Counted from the stretch's first letter, positions 1-11,731 are shown. The stretch is 64,000 nucleotides of DNA from Gari tellinella (GCA_922989275.2 OV277863.1:20364001-20428000); one strand, 5' to 3'. Notes: generated from the letters alone by a model not told the origin. Numbers and translations: made by a program.

Positions 1-136
1 GTCATGACAGTGAAGGGGTTAAGTAACGCTGAGACTTCAAATGGATAATTACAGTTTCTAATCTGACAGTCAGTTGTTCACTGTGTGTAAATTACGTTTA
101 TTTAAATACTCATCTTTATGAGGTTACATGTAACAC

Positions 137-355
137 ATTGAACCCTAGCAACGAGTATACTCGTCCTCTATAAACAGTTTACCTATGAAAAGTACACTTG
201 TTCCATGCAAACAGTGTAGACTAAGATCAAATGACTCCTTCAGTGCATGCATTATTTGTCATTTTACAATATCTTGTTAAAATCACCCTAAATAGTCAGA
301 AATGGACTGGACTAACTTAATTGGAATTGTCCATTAAAAGTGTCAGGGTTATATG
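137..355 (+). mobile_element. B-family MITE, diverged copy
   Basis: Family B runs ctctttgaaccctag...gtacacttgt.ctatgcaaacagtg, a central hairpin (accctgatcagagggctcc and its complement), aaagtcagaaatggactag, and ...cagggaggaaagag. Here the hairpin is reduced, but the flanks (gtacacttgttccatgcaaa; gtcagaaatggactgg) are clear. Confidence 0.6.
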
Positions 356-408
356 ATTAAATGGTTTAACACTTTCGATTGGTCGTAAAAGCGGACCTTT
401 TTCTGTAG

Positions 409-648
409 TACAGTGGAGAAAACGTTATTCTTTCCCGTTTAAACGCAAACGTATCGCAATAAAATGGAGAAATTGACAACTTTTGTACAATTCTAAATGT
501 TCATTTTAATTTGAATGGCAAACAATTTGGAGCCTGATCAGACGCCGGGTTTCCCGGTGTCTGAGCTGGCTCCAAACTGTTTGCATAGGAAATAATAGTT
601 TTAGCGTAAACGCGTTTATTGGGAAAGAATAACGTTTTCTCTACTGTA
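409..648 (+). mobile_element. C-family TIR element
   Basis: Family C elements are about 250 bp, start tacagtggagaa and end ttctccactgta, so the target is TA. Inside are gttattctttccc arms and a core hairpin (gcaaacagtttggagcctga, tcagacgccggg and its complement). This copy is complete but slightly diverged (ctctactgta). Confidence 0.7.
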
Positions 649-888
649 ACAAGTTACCGTGATTATTGCAACAGAATACTTATTCAGCCATATCTTATTA
701 GATCTAGTATAAGTATAAATATGACTTTATGTATGTATATTATGCAATTTTATTCCTGTTTCTCATCTTGAAATTTTGTCACTGCTCACATTTTGACTGA
801 GACACACAAGCCATTCAATCTGTTTTATATAGTATTTTGTACTTTTGTCATACAGCAAAGCCCCGCCATTACAACAACTCGACACACA
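649..888. other. Intergenic, nothing recognised
   Basis: AT-rich sequence without a usable reading frame or clear repeat. Confidence 0.5.
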
Positions 889-1095
889 GTCGAACCTAGA
901 TATCTCGAACTCGCTTAGCTCGAATTGATTCGTGTTTCTTCCGTTACATCTCTACAACTTGAGTCCGCTAAAGTCGAACATACCCGGTTTTCAAAGTTAA
1001 AACGTGGCTAAGCACTATAGTCGTATTTCGGCTAAGCCGCGTTTTAACTTTGAAATACGGATACGCTCGACTCAAAGAAACGGTTTGAGATAATG
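889..1095 (+). mobile_element. F-family TIR element, damaged
   Basis: Family F starts tacagtcgaacttcgatatc and ends with its complement; the centre is the palindrome caaagttaaaacgtggcta / tagccacgttttaactttg. This copy keeps the left end and the palindrome (986-1057) but loses the right end. Confidence 0.6.
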
Positions 1096-1127
1096 AGTAT
1101 CGGCTATAGTTTTTTTTTTTCGACTGA

Positions 1128-1266
1128 GATACAGACAGGTGGCATATTGACGTATGGAAATGAAAAAAGGAAACTCCTTATTAAAGCATGATGAAGGTAA
1201 AACAGAAAGCTCTTTAAGGAGCTTTCTGCTTTACCTGGATCATGCTTGAAATAGCCACCTGTCTTT
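1128..1266 (+). mobile_element. G-family remnant (hairpin only)
   Basis: Family G carries agacaggtgacagcttaaag, a core hairpin ggtaaaacagaaagctcctt and its complement, and ends tagagaggttttactgta. Only the hairpin part survives here. Confidence 0.45.
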
Positions 1267-1417
1267 ATATCATGGATAAAGCTACAATCGAGTTGTGTCA
1301 ATAGCTGGACTTTGCTGTATGATCTAATCGATGTATGATGATATATAATGATAGATGATGAGGAGGATAATGATGATGACAATGACCATTGGTAGGAGAG
1401 GAATATAGCAATATAAT

Positions 1418-1609
1418 TTTACAATTAGTCCGCCACCAAAAATGTCATTTTCATGGTCAGGTTAATGTCACAAGAAATGGCCAGATTAATGTTACAAGAG
1501 ATGACTAGTTAATTTCTACGAAACTACCAAAAGGTCCTGCGGTCAGATTGTAGAGTTTACCCTAACCCTAAGTTCCTAACCATCGTTTTGGTGGCGGACT
1601 AATTGTAAA
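1418..1609. mobile_element. Small TIR element (MITE), single copy in the window
   Basis: 24-bp perfect inverted ends (tttacaattagtccgccacc, continuing aaaa) flank a 145-bp interior with no ORF. Total length is 192 bp. I found no second copy in this window. Confidence 0.6.
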
Positions 1610-1654
1610 CCCTAGCCGAGTTTTATATATGTCCATGTTACTCTAGATGCCTGG

Positions 1655-1880
1655 GCCTATGGTTATAAAGCATTTGAGATAAGTCGATCTGAGCTCATTC
1701 TCAATCTTTTGATTGGTCAGATTTTGAGAACGATCTCAGACCCAAAGTTTTAAAGCGTTTGAGATGAGTCTGTCAAGCTTTAGAGTGGTCAGATATGAGT
1801 AAAACAAATCTGACCAATCAAAACCTGGATACCAATCTAAGACTCATACAAACGCTTTGTAACATTGGGGCCTTGAGTCA
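1655..1880. mobile_element. E-family foldback element, diverged
   Basis: Family E is a near-perfect palindrome of about 155 bp: ggttataaagcttttgagtt, gtctgaga.cgttctcaag, catttgattggtcagatttg, then the complement. This copy has diverged and partly duplicated arms. Confidence 0.5.
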
Positions 1881-2577
1881 GACGTGGATCAAAACTGTCT
1901 TTTGACGTCATTACATTACGAGTTATACATGTAATTAAGGAAAGTAGTTTTACGGATGGAGTTAATTAAGAGTTACTGATTCTTGAATGCAATTACCCAG
2001 TTCATGGGGGAAAATGGTTCTCCGACATTGCAAACAGTGTACACCAAGACCTGTCGTCGTGTTTGCAAAGACAGCGTGTTTGTCAACTGACTGTGTCAAC
2101 AACATACAGGTGGTCAAACGTTTATGGCGTAATGTGTGACGTAATACAGGCACTTTTTATGTAACCCTTTCAAAAGACGCCTACAGGTACATGTATATAC
2201 ATGATTAAACTTAACAAACGAGATTTCGGTTGAAAACATTTTGAAGTCAGATCAGACGCCGAAAAATGCGGTATCTGATCTAGATATAAACCTGCCCGAC
2301 TGTCAGATTAAAATAATATCAACACTTTTAAAGATCTCGTTGTTTTAAATTCTTAGAAATATTCCAAAAGGAACGTATATACATATATCTTAATATTCAA
2401 CAATAGCTCAATAGTTCGACCATTGGCCGAAATTATGATGCAGAGTTATTGTTGAATATTATTGTCATGTTTTAACATTTATTGCATGCGATGATATTAA
2501 GTTTTGTTTAAACAAAAGGATCCTAACGTTTTCACAGTTTTATCACGAGAATAATACTCGACACGTTGTTTGCAATG
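1881..2577. other. Intergenic with short palindromes
   Basis: There is no gene. A C-type core remnant sits at about 2252-2285 (agatcagacgccg ... cggtatctgatct). An inverted repeat aatattcaacaatagctc / gagttattgttgaatatt spans about 2393-2460. Confidence 0.45.
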
Positions 2578-2836
2578 ACTGATACTTGGGCCAAATGTTA
2601 TAAAGCGTCTGAGTGAGTCTGAGATCGTTCTGAAGATTTTGATTGGTCGGTTTTGAGCGCAGACTCATCTCAAACTCTTTATAACCCAGTGGTATGGGTC
2701 TATACATGTACTTATAAAACCTTAAAGTTGAGTCTGAGATTATTCTCAACCTTTTGATTGGTCAGATTTGAGCATATGCTCAAATCTGACCAATCAAAAG
2801 CTTGAGAACGATCTGACTGAACTGAAATGTTTTATA
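2578..2836. mobile_element. E-family foldback elements, two overlapping copies
   Basis: Arms at 2585-2690 and 2722-2836 carry the gattggtcagatttgagc motif and its complement around a centre at about 2773. Confidence 0.55.
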
Positions 2837-3024
2837 AGCATGAATGTTGTTTTCCCTGAAAGGGTTGGTATAATGTTTCTGCACGATTTTAATGGCACTG
2901 AGAGTTTTTGGATATGCTGATGTCCGATTTTTCACATATGTAATAAAAATCAAATTGCTTTCGAATGTATTAAATTATGAATGTACCGATGACTGTATTT
3001 TGTTATTTTACCAAAAACCTCATT

Positions 3025-3273
3025 TACAGTGGAGAATCTGTTATTCTTTCCCGTTTAAACGCAAACGTACGCAAACGCAAAGCACTAAAACGTAGAAAAG
3101 TACAACTTTTGGACAATTCTGATAATTCTTGTTTATCTTGGTGGCAAACAGTTTGGAGCCTGATCAGACGCCGGGTTACCGGCGTCTGATCTGGCTCCAA
3201 ACTGTTTGCACTGCAAATAATAGTTTAAGCGTAAACGCGTTTATTGGGAAAGAATAACAGATTCTCCACTGTA
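3025..3273 (+). mobile_element. C-family TIR element, complete
   Basis: Complete copy from tacagtggagaatctg to cagattctccactgta with long gttattctttcccg arms. Very similar to the copies at 42326, 44300, 44885 and 47572, so probably a young subfamily. Confidence 0.8.
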
Positions 3274-3289
3274 CAAGTTAGAGTTACAT

Positions 3290-3725
3290 TGGGGAGAAGA
3301 CGTTTTCCTCCCAATAAACGTGTTCAATATGATTGTGAAACACGTACGTGCCCCTTGCTGTGACCACGACATCTAAATGACCTTGACGTTTGTCTGACAT
3401 GACCCAACTTGCAATGAGCCAAAGAACTTATTTAGTGGAGCATAAACGCCAAATGTGAAGCCTTTACCACATGTTCATGTACACGTAGTTCCAAAGTTAT
3501 GGTGAAGGTCATATTCAGCCCATTGACCCCTAAATGACATTGACCTTTGGTGGAAATGACGAAATTTACCGTAGCTGAAGAGCTTCTTAAATTGAGTACA
3601 CATGCCAAATATAAAGTCTTTATCAGATGTAATTACGAACGTATGGCCAATGTTAAAGTTGTGAACAGACAGACAGATTATAAACAAACAGACAGAAAGG
3701 ACAAACCCAATATGGCCCGACTAAT
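3290..3725. repeat. Dispersed repeat with tgaccttgac-type units and cagaca tail
   Basis: Two loosely repeated halves (taaatgaccttgacgtttg at about 3370 and aaatgacattgacctttgg at about 3530) are followed by a cagacagacaga stretch and ccaatatggcccgactaatt. This arrangement suggests a degenerate non-autonomous element; its borders are uncertain. Confidence 0.4.
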
Positions 3726-4129
3726 TCCTGCTGCGTTTGCATATAACCTATAGACAATGCAATGCAAACAGTTTGAAGCCTGAGCAGACGCCAGCACAGA
3801 GTAGTCACCTATCTTCAAAACTAATTCACGGCTATGGGGTAATATAATATCACTGGCCTTAAGTGATCGTAATTTAGCGGATGCCTGTCCCCAATACAAT
3901 GGTTATTTGCAAACTTTTTATGATCCTGATCAGACGCCGCGTTACATGTACCATGAGCCGTCTTCTGAAAGAAGGCTTTCGTCATCAGCCTCTTGCTCAA
4001 GCTCTTCCTTATATTGTAATGTGTGTCCGGTTGCTAATTGTGTTTCGTAATTATACCCTAGATCAGAGTCCTTCCAGAACTTGTCCTGTCTTCTTTCAAA
4101 TGATGTTATGGATGTAGCACTGACAACAC

Positions 4130-4324
4130 TACAGTCGAACTTCAATTCTCGAACTCGGTTAAGTCGACATACCCGTATTTCAAAGTTTAAACGTGGCTTA
4201 GCCACGTTTTAACTTTGAAAAACGGGTATGTTCGACATAACCGAGTATAAAATAATGAAGTTCATGTGTCGACATATCGGATAGTTCGAGTTAAGCGAGT
4301 TTGAGATATCGAAGTTCGACTGTA
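4130..4324 (+). mobile_element. F-family TIR element, complete
   Basis: tacagtcgaacttc to gaagttcgactgta, with the central palindrome at about 4165-4225. Confidence 0.75.
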
Positions 4325-4441
4325 TCTGGTAAAGAGTTCCAGTACTCAACCGGAGTACTTCCTGGTATTTAATATGGGTCTTTCTTCATATAGATTAGAA
4401 CTGTCTTCAAACTGTTTCCTCTTGTAGCACCCTCTCTCATT

Positions 4442-4817
4442 TTAACCCTTTCACTGCCGTGACGTCATCAATTTTAAACAATTGTCTGCTTTTATTTCTC
4501 AAATTTATTTTTTAGGTATTTGGATTTAAGAAATATTGAAATGGGTGTCAAACAATTTGGATCCTGATCAGACGCCGCGTGACGCGGCGTAAGATCAGGA
4601 TCCAAACTGTTTGCAAAGAACCATTGTACTCGGGGTAAGGCAGTTAAGGGGTTAAATATATTTTTGTTGTCAAAATAGTAGTGATTGTTCAGCTCCAAAA
4701 TGTTTGACACTCAATTTTATATTTTTTTAGTCAAATTATCCTAACTTTAAATTTGATAAATGAATGCAGACGACCAATGTTTAAAGATGATGACGTCATG
4801 GAACTGAAGAGGGTTAA
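4442..4817. mobile_element. TTAA-flanked element carrying an H hairpin
   Basis: The ends are ttaaccctttcactgccgtg and the complement of gaactgaagagggttaa; both ends then continue into tgacgtcatc, so the TIR is about 30 bp with mismatches. Inside at about 4548-4614 is a perfect hairpin (caaacaatttggatcctgat ... atcaggatccaaactgtttg). The TTAA target suggests piggyBac-type mobilisation. Confidence 0.6.
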
Positions 4818-4819
4818 CA

Positions 4820-4998
4820 CCTTCAACCCTAGCGACGAGTATACTAGTAATTTACAAACAGTGTACCTGTTATGATAACACTTGTTCCATGCAAACAGTG
4901 TATACCCTGATCCAGAAGGCTCCTTAAGGAACCCTCTGATCAGGGTCTACACTGTTTGTCATTTTGAAACAAAATGTAAGAATCAACCCTAAATAGTC
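4820..4998 (+). mobile_element. B-family MITE, right end missing
   Basis: Runs from caaccctagcgacgag through the hairpin to aaccctaaatagtc, where the next element begins. Confidence 0.6.
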
Positions 4999-4999
4999 A

Positions 5000-5377
5000 A
5001 CAAGAGGCACAGAGGGCCACATTTCGCTCACCTGAGGACATTGTACCATAGAAGCTGACTGGGCAAGACAACATTTTGATATAGCTATGAGCCATGTATC
5101 AAAATTTGATCTCGGTAGAGGACTACAATGCGAAGCTACATGTGAGATATTATTTGTCTTATGGTCCTCTACCTAGATTGTTCAAATCATGACCCCTGGG
5201 TAAAAAATTGCCCCGCCCCGGGGCTTATCAGTTTTATATATACTTCTACAAGAAAACCTAATTCCGAGTTGTTACAGTTTCATGCAACAGTCCACATACA
5301 TTGCCTTCATTATACATCGAGTATAACACAATAGTTACTCAGGTGAGCGATTTAGGGCCGCATGCGGCTCTTGTTCA
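5000..5377. mobile_element. I-2 type short TIR element, complete
   Basis: Starts aacaagagg and tcgctcacctgag, ends ctcaggtgagcgatt and cggctcttgtt: an inverted terminal pair of about 35 bp. The middle carries two diverged copies of the ggtagaggactacaatg / ttgttcaaatcatgacccc unit in opposite directions. It shows the basic form of the I-2 family without an expanded array. Confidence 0.65.
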
Positions 5378-5844
5378 GACTTAAACTTTAAACAGGCGAG
5401 CATCAGGTGGCTTTGACACCCATTTCTGGTTCCAGTAATGCCGTCGTCGATACCTGTCCGCCGACTCGTGGTTAATCGATCGATAAAACACAGCTGAATC
5501 GCACTCGCACGCATGGGACGGTTACCTATCGTTAATTAAAACTCCATTGAAACTTTCAACCGATTTTCGAAATATAGGGCTTAAATGAGAGCAAAGATAT
5601 TCAGCTTTTATTTGTGAAAATATCAATGTTCTGTATTGAGCGAGTGTTTGTTTACGACAGGTTAAAGAGCATTTAACAAATGACCCAACAGACCGTTATA
5701 AAAGTCCTATAGAATACCCGGTTTTCACCCGATTTTAACATTTAATGTCTTAAAAGAAAGTAAAAAATCTGTATCTTTAAGCGGTGTAAAATGCCGACGA
5801 GTTATGTCGTAGTCTTTCTGCAGTACATGTCATATATACATCTT
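5378..5844. other. Intergenic, nothing recognised
   Basis: No reading frame and no copy of the families seen elsewhere in the window. Slightly richer in CpG than its surroundings. Confidence 0.4.
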
Positions 5845-5910
5845 AACTCATTCACCCTGACACTTTTAATGGACAATACCAATATCAAAATAAGTCTAGT
5901 CCATTTTTAG
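5845..5910 (-). mobile_element. B-family fragment cut by an I-2 insertion
   Basis: ttaactcattcaccctgaca through agtctagtccattttt is the right end of a B element read backwards; it stops where agctcacctgag of the next element starts. Confidence 0.5.
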
Positions 5911-7290
5911 CTCACCTGAGTCACTCAGGTGAGCTAAAAATGGACTAGCAGAGTCAAAGGCTCAGGATGAGCTATTGTGACCGCAATTTGTCCGTCGTCC
6001 GTCCACATTTTCAAACAACATCTCCTCAGAAACCACTGACCCGATTTCAACCAAACTTTGTCAGAAGCATCAGTGACAAGGAAGAACGAAACATTTTTCA
6101 AAGTTTTTGGCTAGAGTTATTCCCCTTGCCGTGGGACCAGATTTTCTAACATGACCGTATGGATAAATTTTAATGCATAAGAAAATCTTTAAAAATCTTC
6201 TTCTCAGAAACCGCTAGGCCAAGACCTTTGATATTTGGTATGTATCATTACCTAATGATCTTCTAATGTACCAATATTGTTCAAATTTTGACCCTGGGGC
6301 CAAAAATGGTCCCGCCCTGGGGCTTATCAGTTTTTCTTAGGAAAACCTTTAAAAATCTTCTTCTCTGAAACTGTAAGGCCCAGTTCATTTATATTTGACA
6401 TGTAGCTTTGCCTTATAGTCCTCTACCAAGATTGTTCAAATTATGACCCGCGGGTCAAAATTGGCCCTGCCCTGGGGCTTATCAGTTTTACATAGACTTG
6501 TATAGGAAAACCTTTAAAAATCTTCTTCTCTGAAACTGTAAGGCCCAGATCTTCAATATTTGACATATAGCTTTGCCTTGTGGTCCTCTACCAAGATTGT
6601 TCAAATTATGACCCCGGGCAAAAATTGGCCCCGTCCTGGGGCTTATCAGTTTTTCCTAGGAAAACCTTTAAAAATCACAGAGCTTTGATATTTGGGATGG
6701 TGACATTTCTTAAAGCCCTTAACCAATATTGATTATATGGTTCCGGTCCGTTGCATATCTAGATCACAGGAGCTAAAAATAGATTTCTTCAATGAAAAAA
6801 CTCAAAAAAATCTTCTTGTCTGGAACCACAGTACCCTGAGCTTAGATATTTGGCACAAAGCATCATCTTTAGGTCCTCTTTCAATGTTGTTCAAATTATG
6901 TCCCTGGGGTCAAAACTGCCAAGGCCCTAGGGGTTGCAGTTTTACATAGTGTTATATAGTGAAATCTTCTTCTCTGAAACTATTATGGCCAGAGCTTTGA
7001 TATTTAGCATAGTGACACTTTTTGATGTTTTTTTTTACCAATATTGCTGAAATGGTTTGGGTCTGTTGCATGTCTGGGTCACATTAGCTAAAAATAGATT
7101 TTTTTCAATGAAAAGTCTTCCTGTCTGAAACCATCCATGTACAAAATATTTGACAGAACACTTAATTGTCAAGTTCATCAGCAAGATTTTTGAAATTATG
7201 TCTCTGGGGTAAAAAATGATCTCACCCCAGGGGTTATGTGACCCTTGTGTTGGTTTTTCCAGGTGAGTGATATTTAGGCTCGCATGGGCC
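5911..7290 (-). mobile_element. I-2 family element with tandem units
   Basis: One border reads ttagctcacctgag with caaaggctcaggatgagct, then gtccgtcgtccgtcc. The other reads caggtgagtgatatttaggc and cctcttgtt. Inside are about five diverged units of 150-180 bp containing ttcaaattatgaccc, ggggcttatcagtttt and ttcttctctgaaact. It is the reverse orientation of the element at 58.9-62.5 kb. Confidence 0.6.
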
Positions 7291-7304
7291 TCTTGTTTAT
7301 TTTT

Positions 7305-7420
7305 GAAATGCATTTTTAAAAGAATTTCTTATCCTAAATTAAACCTTACCCATTTATATAAACATTTGACATATATTTACAAATTACTATTTTAATGCTA
7401 TATCCGGTTGCGAGCCTCTT
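7305..7420 (-). mobile_element. Partial copy of the tRNA-bearing TTAA element
   Basis: tttgaaatgcatttttaaa through ggttgcgagcctctttaat matches the right third of the element at 43105-43641. The left two thirds, with the tRNA-like module, are missing. Confidence 0.55.
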
Positions 7421-7512
7421 TAATGCTATTGCCAACAGAAACGGCAACTGATGCCAATGACTGGATGACAACATATGCTCTTCAGTACTCATAATGGAGG
7501 GGGTTTACCACA

Positions 7513-7681
7513 TACAGTCAAACTTCGATATCTCGACTTGTTTAACTCGAACTATCCGATAGTTCAACATATGAACTGCATGATTTCATGCTCAGTTAAG
7601 TCTAACATAGCCACGTTTTAACTTTGAAATACGGGTATGTTTTAAACAAAAACGACTTTGAGATATCGAAGTTCGACTGTA
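7513..7681 (+). mobile_element. F-family TIR element with shortened core
   Basis: tacagtcaaacttcgatatc to gatatcgaagttcgactgta. Part of the central palindrome is deleted. Confidence 0.7.
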
Positions 7682-7863
7682 CCTTGAACATGTTAGTTGG
7701 TCCATAATATAACAATAATTAATTTTCTTTCAAGAATTAATTTGTAGTTGTTGTTTGACAGATCCTCTAATTTCAATTCTGTTGACTTTGCAAGAAAGGA
7801 GAAAAACAACAAATTAACTATACATTTATATACATGTATAATTTATTTGAATTTCAATAACAT

Positions 7864-8077
7864 TACAGTATTAAACACTTCTCTATTAACACCACTTAAA
7901 ATAATATTAATTGATTGTATAAAAGACAGGTGACAGCTTAAAACAATGTGACAGTATAACAGAAAGCTGCTAAAGGAGCTCTCTGTTTTACCGTCACCTT
8001 GCTTTAAGCAGTCACTTATCTTAAACACCAAATAACTTCCACAATTTAGTGGTCATAATAGAGAGGTTTTACTGTAA
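7864..8077 (+). mobile_element. G-family TIR element
   Basis: Ends tacagtattaaacacttctc and gagaggttttactgta; core hairpin gacagtataacagaaagctg at about 7950-8000. Confidence 0.65.
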
Positions 8078-8559
8078 AATAGAATAATAATTTATTCGAT
8101 TTTCAATAACAATATTTTCTTCAACCTTCTCCCAATTGAATGAGATTATAATGAGCAAGTTTATACTTAGCTGTATGTATTGATATTCATTTTCATGAAT
8201 CAACAAATCCAAATAGTTAAACAACAAAATTATCAAGAAACAATATACTAACAAGAACATCTGCCATCATTTTCTTCTGAATGCTTATTATATTATTATA
8301 TACTAATATTTACTTTTATTTTCAGTAGAAATCATTTTATTTATTTTTACAAACACACTAAAGTGAAACTTCAACTCTCATGAAGGTACAGTACTGTAAA
8401 GTGGAAAAGACCTTTTCCTTTCCTGAAAAAAGACAACGTTTGGAACCAGATCAGATGCCTGGTAAGTAGGTAACCCGAACTCCCAATCTCCCCTCTGGAT
8501 CCAGGCATGGATAATTTTCAGGCCATTAAAAGTCAACTTTATAAACAATCAAAGGTGTG
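8078..8559. other. AT-rich intergenic stretch
   Basis: No gene. A short C-type left arm (tactgtaaagtggaaaagac) is visible at about 8391, followed by a broken core. Confidence 0.4.
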
Positions 8560-8808
8560 TTAACCCTTTGAACCCTGGGCCCGCATATATGCGTCATTTG
8601 TAAACAGTGTACCTGTGATGAGTACACTTGTCCTATGCAAACAGTGTTGACCCTGACCAGAGGGCTCCTGACAGAGCCCTCTGATCTGTGTATTCACCTT
8701 TTGTCATAATGCCAAACATTGACAAAATCAACCCTTAAAAGTCAGAAATGGACTGGCTAAAATCGAAATTGGAATTGTCCATTTAAAGTTTCAGGGAGGA
8801 AAGAGTAA
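8560..8808 (+). mobile_element. B-family MITE, complete
   Basis: ttaaccctttgaaccctggg to cagggaggaaagagtaaa, with an imperfect hairpin at about 8651-8687. Confidence 0.75.
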
Positions 8809-8904
8809 AGATAAATCACTGGGTACAGATGTCAGCTAAAAGCAGGACAAAATGTATGCAGTATCTAATCTCTTCAGAGAATATTTTGTTATATGAAGCT
8901 GTCA

Positions 8905-9060
8905 GGGCCTTAGATTATAATTAGTCATTTGAGACGAGTCTGGGTTTTATTCTCAAGCAATTGATTGGTCAGATTTAAGCAGAGCATTATAATCTGACCA
9001 ATCAATAGCTCAAGAATGGCCTCAGACTTATCAAAAACGTTTTATATCCTTAGACCCAGG
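8905..9060. mobile_element. E-family foldback element
   Basis: Arms ttgattggtcagattta and taatctgaccaatcaa with outer gagtctgggt / cctcagactt. Confidence 0.6.
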
Positions 9061-9084
9061 TTCAACTTATATTTGAGCTGCACT

Positions 9085-9337
9085 TTAACCCTTTACCTGA
9101 TAGCATTAATTCTAGTATTGAAGATATGTGACTACTTAAAACAGGTTGAAAGTAAAGCAGAATGCGCCCTAAGGCGCATTCTGCTTTAATTTCAGCCTGC
9201 TTTAAGCTATTAACTGCTAGAATAAGAAAAGTATTAAATATGACAAATATTCATTACGGTATATTTTGGAACTATTTTCTTCAGAGGATGAATAAAATGA
9301 ATGTGCTAAAAGTCGCTTCTATAAGGGAAAGGGTTAA
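9085..9337 (-). mobile_element. A-family MITE
   Basis: Family A is TTAA-flanked: cccattaccccataaatacg, tattcctccactgaagaaaa, a core hairpin (agcttaaagcaggctgaaag, taaagcagaatgtgcctt and complement), ending ctatggggtaatggg. This copy lies in reverse, with ttaaccctttacctgatag at the left and aagggaaagggttaa at the right. Confidence 0.7.
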
Positions 9338-9375
9338 GAAATCAGACTTCTTGCATTGCAAAACAGTGTAGACAA

Positions 9376-9530
9376 GGGTCAAAGGTTATAAAGAATTTGA
9401 GCTGAGTCTGATACCGTTCTCAAGCATTTGATTGGTCAAATTTGAGCCTAGGCTCAAATCTGACAAATCAAATGCTTGAGAATGACTTTCAGGTTCAACT
9501 CAAAAGCTTTATAACCTTGGAGCCTGGTCT
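9376..9530. mobile_element. E-family foldback element, well conserved
   Basis: The centre ttgagcctaggctcaa is a perfect palindrome; arms run to aaaggttataaag and ctttataacctt. Confidence 0.65.
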
Positions 9531-9613
9531 AACTGCCATCTCAGGCACGGAGTGTGAATACGGTCTATGCTATAAAGTAGGTAAAGTAACAACATACTGT
9601 AGATGCTGGTACA

Positions 9614-9832
9614 TTTCAAACAGTGCAGACCAACCCAAAATGAAGGTCTGGTCTACACTGTTGGTGAATCAGGGAGTTTTTCCTCTCATGGTATGGTTCA
9701 TATATGAGCCTACCGTGCCATGAGAAAAACCTGCCTTATTGAATTTCAAACAGTGTAGATCAAGGCCAGCCGCGCCGTCAAAGACCCGGCAGCTGGTCTT
9801 GATCTACACTGTTTGACACCCACATGCATCCA
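9614..9832. repeat. Two hairpins of the fcaaacagtg type
   Basis: tttcaaacagtgcagaccaa / ggtctggtctacactgtt (9614-9663) and tttcaaacagtgtagatcaa / cttgatctacactgtttga (9743-9817) are B-like cores without B ends. Confidence 0.5.
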
Positions 9833-9987
9833 AAGCATCTTATGTAGCTGTACTATATACAGTATTTGGCAGTGTAGAACAAACTCAGGTACAGAGCCTG
9901 GGATGACAAAGGGGCTTGGTATGTACAACGTTGCAATGCAATAAGGCATGTTTCCTCACGGTACAGTTCATATATCAATGAGTATAT

Positions 9988-10179
9988 CAGGGCTCCAGAT
10001 AAGAGGGAGTAAACTGAACAAATCCAACATTTTCTCACTATTTTAGCACCAAATCCTATGGTGTTACTACTCATTTGAATCGTCTCTTCGAGACGATTCT
10101 AATGAGTAGTGACACCATAGGGTTTAATGCAGAAATCAAGATTTTAGTTTTTGAAATACTCCCCTTATCTGGAGCTCTG
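9988..10179 (+). mobile_element. D-family hAT-like MITE
   Basis: Family D has ends cagggctccagataag / cttatctggagccctg (a CAGRG-type hAT terminus) and a hairpin attagaatcgtctcttcgag / acgattctaatgagtag. Here the flanks agtatat/agtatat form a 7-bp direct repeat. Confidence 0.7.
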
Positions 10180-10316
10180 AGTATATGTAATGAAATATTA
10201 TGCACTTGCATTCCTAACAGTCTAGATAATATAGTATATACTGTCTTTGGCAAACTCTTTAAATATAGGGAAACTCCAGACATTTTGACTAAACACATAA
10301 AAATGTTATTACTGTA

Positions 10317-10560
10317 TACAGTGGAGAAAACCTTATTCTTTCCCAATAAACACATTTATGCTAAAACTATTATTTCCAGTACAAAAAGTTTGGAGCCAGA
10401 TCAGTTACTGGTTACCTGGCATCTGATCAGGATCCAAAGTGTTTACCACTCAGCTTAATATTAATAGTCAGAATTTTCAAAAAGTTGTTATTTTCTATAT
10501 TTAACTGTGTTGCGTTTCATTTGCGTTTAAACGGGAAAGAATTACGTATTCTCCACTGTA
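10317..10560 (+). mobile_element. C-family TIR element
   Basis: tacagtggagaaaac to tattctccactgta; the core hairpin is partly degraded. Confidence 0.75.
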
Positions 10561-10756
10561 ACTCTGTTTATCTGCTCACTGTGGCAAAGCCAAGTCAACA
10601 AATTTAATCAGAGTTTCAGGGCTTAACTCTTATTGCATACATGGATGTCAAATAATTTAGATCCTGGTATTCTGCCTATTTACTTACCTCAAATCGAAAC
10701 TACATTTCGGGTTTATTTAAACCCTATCCTCCATAAAAATGTCTTTGTATGCATTT

Positions 10757-10950
10757 AATCTATTCCTCCTTTGAAAAAGTTCCACTTCATTCAGTCATGG
10801 ATATGCACAGTAAGAAATAGTTTATATATCCTGGTAGATGATAGCTTAAAGCAGGTTGAAGGTAAAGCAGAGTGAGCCTTAAGGTGCATTCTGCTTTGCT
10901 TTCAACCTGCTTTAAGCGGTCACATGTTTTCAAAACTAGAAGCATGTTTT
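10757..10950 (+). mobile_element. A-family MITE without its ends
   Basis: tctattcctcctttgaaa, the core hairpin at about 10850-10912 and acatgttttcaaaactagaa remain; no TTAA ends. Confidence 0.55.
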
Positions 10951-11095
10951 AAGGTAAAGATTTAAAGCTTCATGCATAATAAACCACAGAGCAAGCACAT
11001 TTGAACTGTATAAAGAAACTGACAGCCTGTCAATAATACTTGAGGGTATGTTACTGTAAACAGACAAAGCTGCGTGCCATTCAGGAGATGGATAC

Positions 11096-11252
11096 AGGGC
11101 CCAAGTTTATAAAGCTTTCCAGTTGAGTCTTAAGTCATTCTCCAGCATTTGATTGGTTAGATTTGAGCCTAGGCTCAAATCTGACCAATCAAATGCTTGA
11201 GAACAAACTCAGACTCAACACAAAAGCTTTAAATAACCTTAGACCTAGTGCT
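11096..11252. mobile_element. E-family foldback element
   Basis: Same perfect centre (ttgagcctaggctcaa) as the copy at 9376. Confidence 0.65.
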
Positions 11253-11461
11253 CCCTCCCTACACGCACCTTGCCTCATTACACAAATACTTGCAGCTGTT
11301 GTCCAAACTAGACAATTATGATTAATGCTCACACCCTAAAACAACTCACTCAAAACAACACACATAACCTTTGTCTCCCAATGAGTGTTGTAGAGGAAGA
11401 GAGAGCACTGTAATAAATTGTTTGAACATGCTGCTCTTTATGTGTCATTTAGAGAACATGT
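11253..11461. other. Intergenic, nothing recognised
   Basis: Unique-looking sequence with no ORF and no repeat match in the window. Confidence 0.4.
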
Positions 11462-11731
11462 GTACAGTGGAGAACATGGTACAGCGGAGAAAACGTTAAT
11501 TCTTTTCCAATAAATGTGTTCACGCCAAAACTATTACTTCCATTGCAAACAGTTTGGAGTCGGATTAGACGCCGGGTAACCAGGCATCTGATCAGGCTCC
11601 AAACTGTTTGCCACCCATATATAAATGAATACCATGTAGTCAGAGTTGCCAAAAAGTTGTTACTTTGTACATTGAAAAGCACTGCGTTTGTGTTTCATTT
11701 AAATGGGAAAGAATAATGTTTTCTCCATTGT
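11462..11731 (+). mobile_element. C-family TIR element
   Basis: The left arm is doubled (tacagtggagaac then tacagcggagaaaacg at 11474); right end ttctccattgta. Confidence 0.7.

Noticed and set aside
7950..8000. Many GC-rich hairpins followed by T runs that look like bacterial terminators
   Set aside because: They recur as fixed cores of MITE families in an intron-bearing genome, so they are not terminators.
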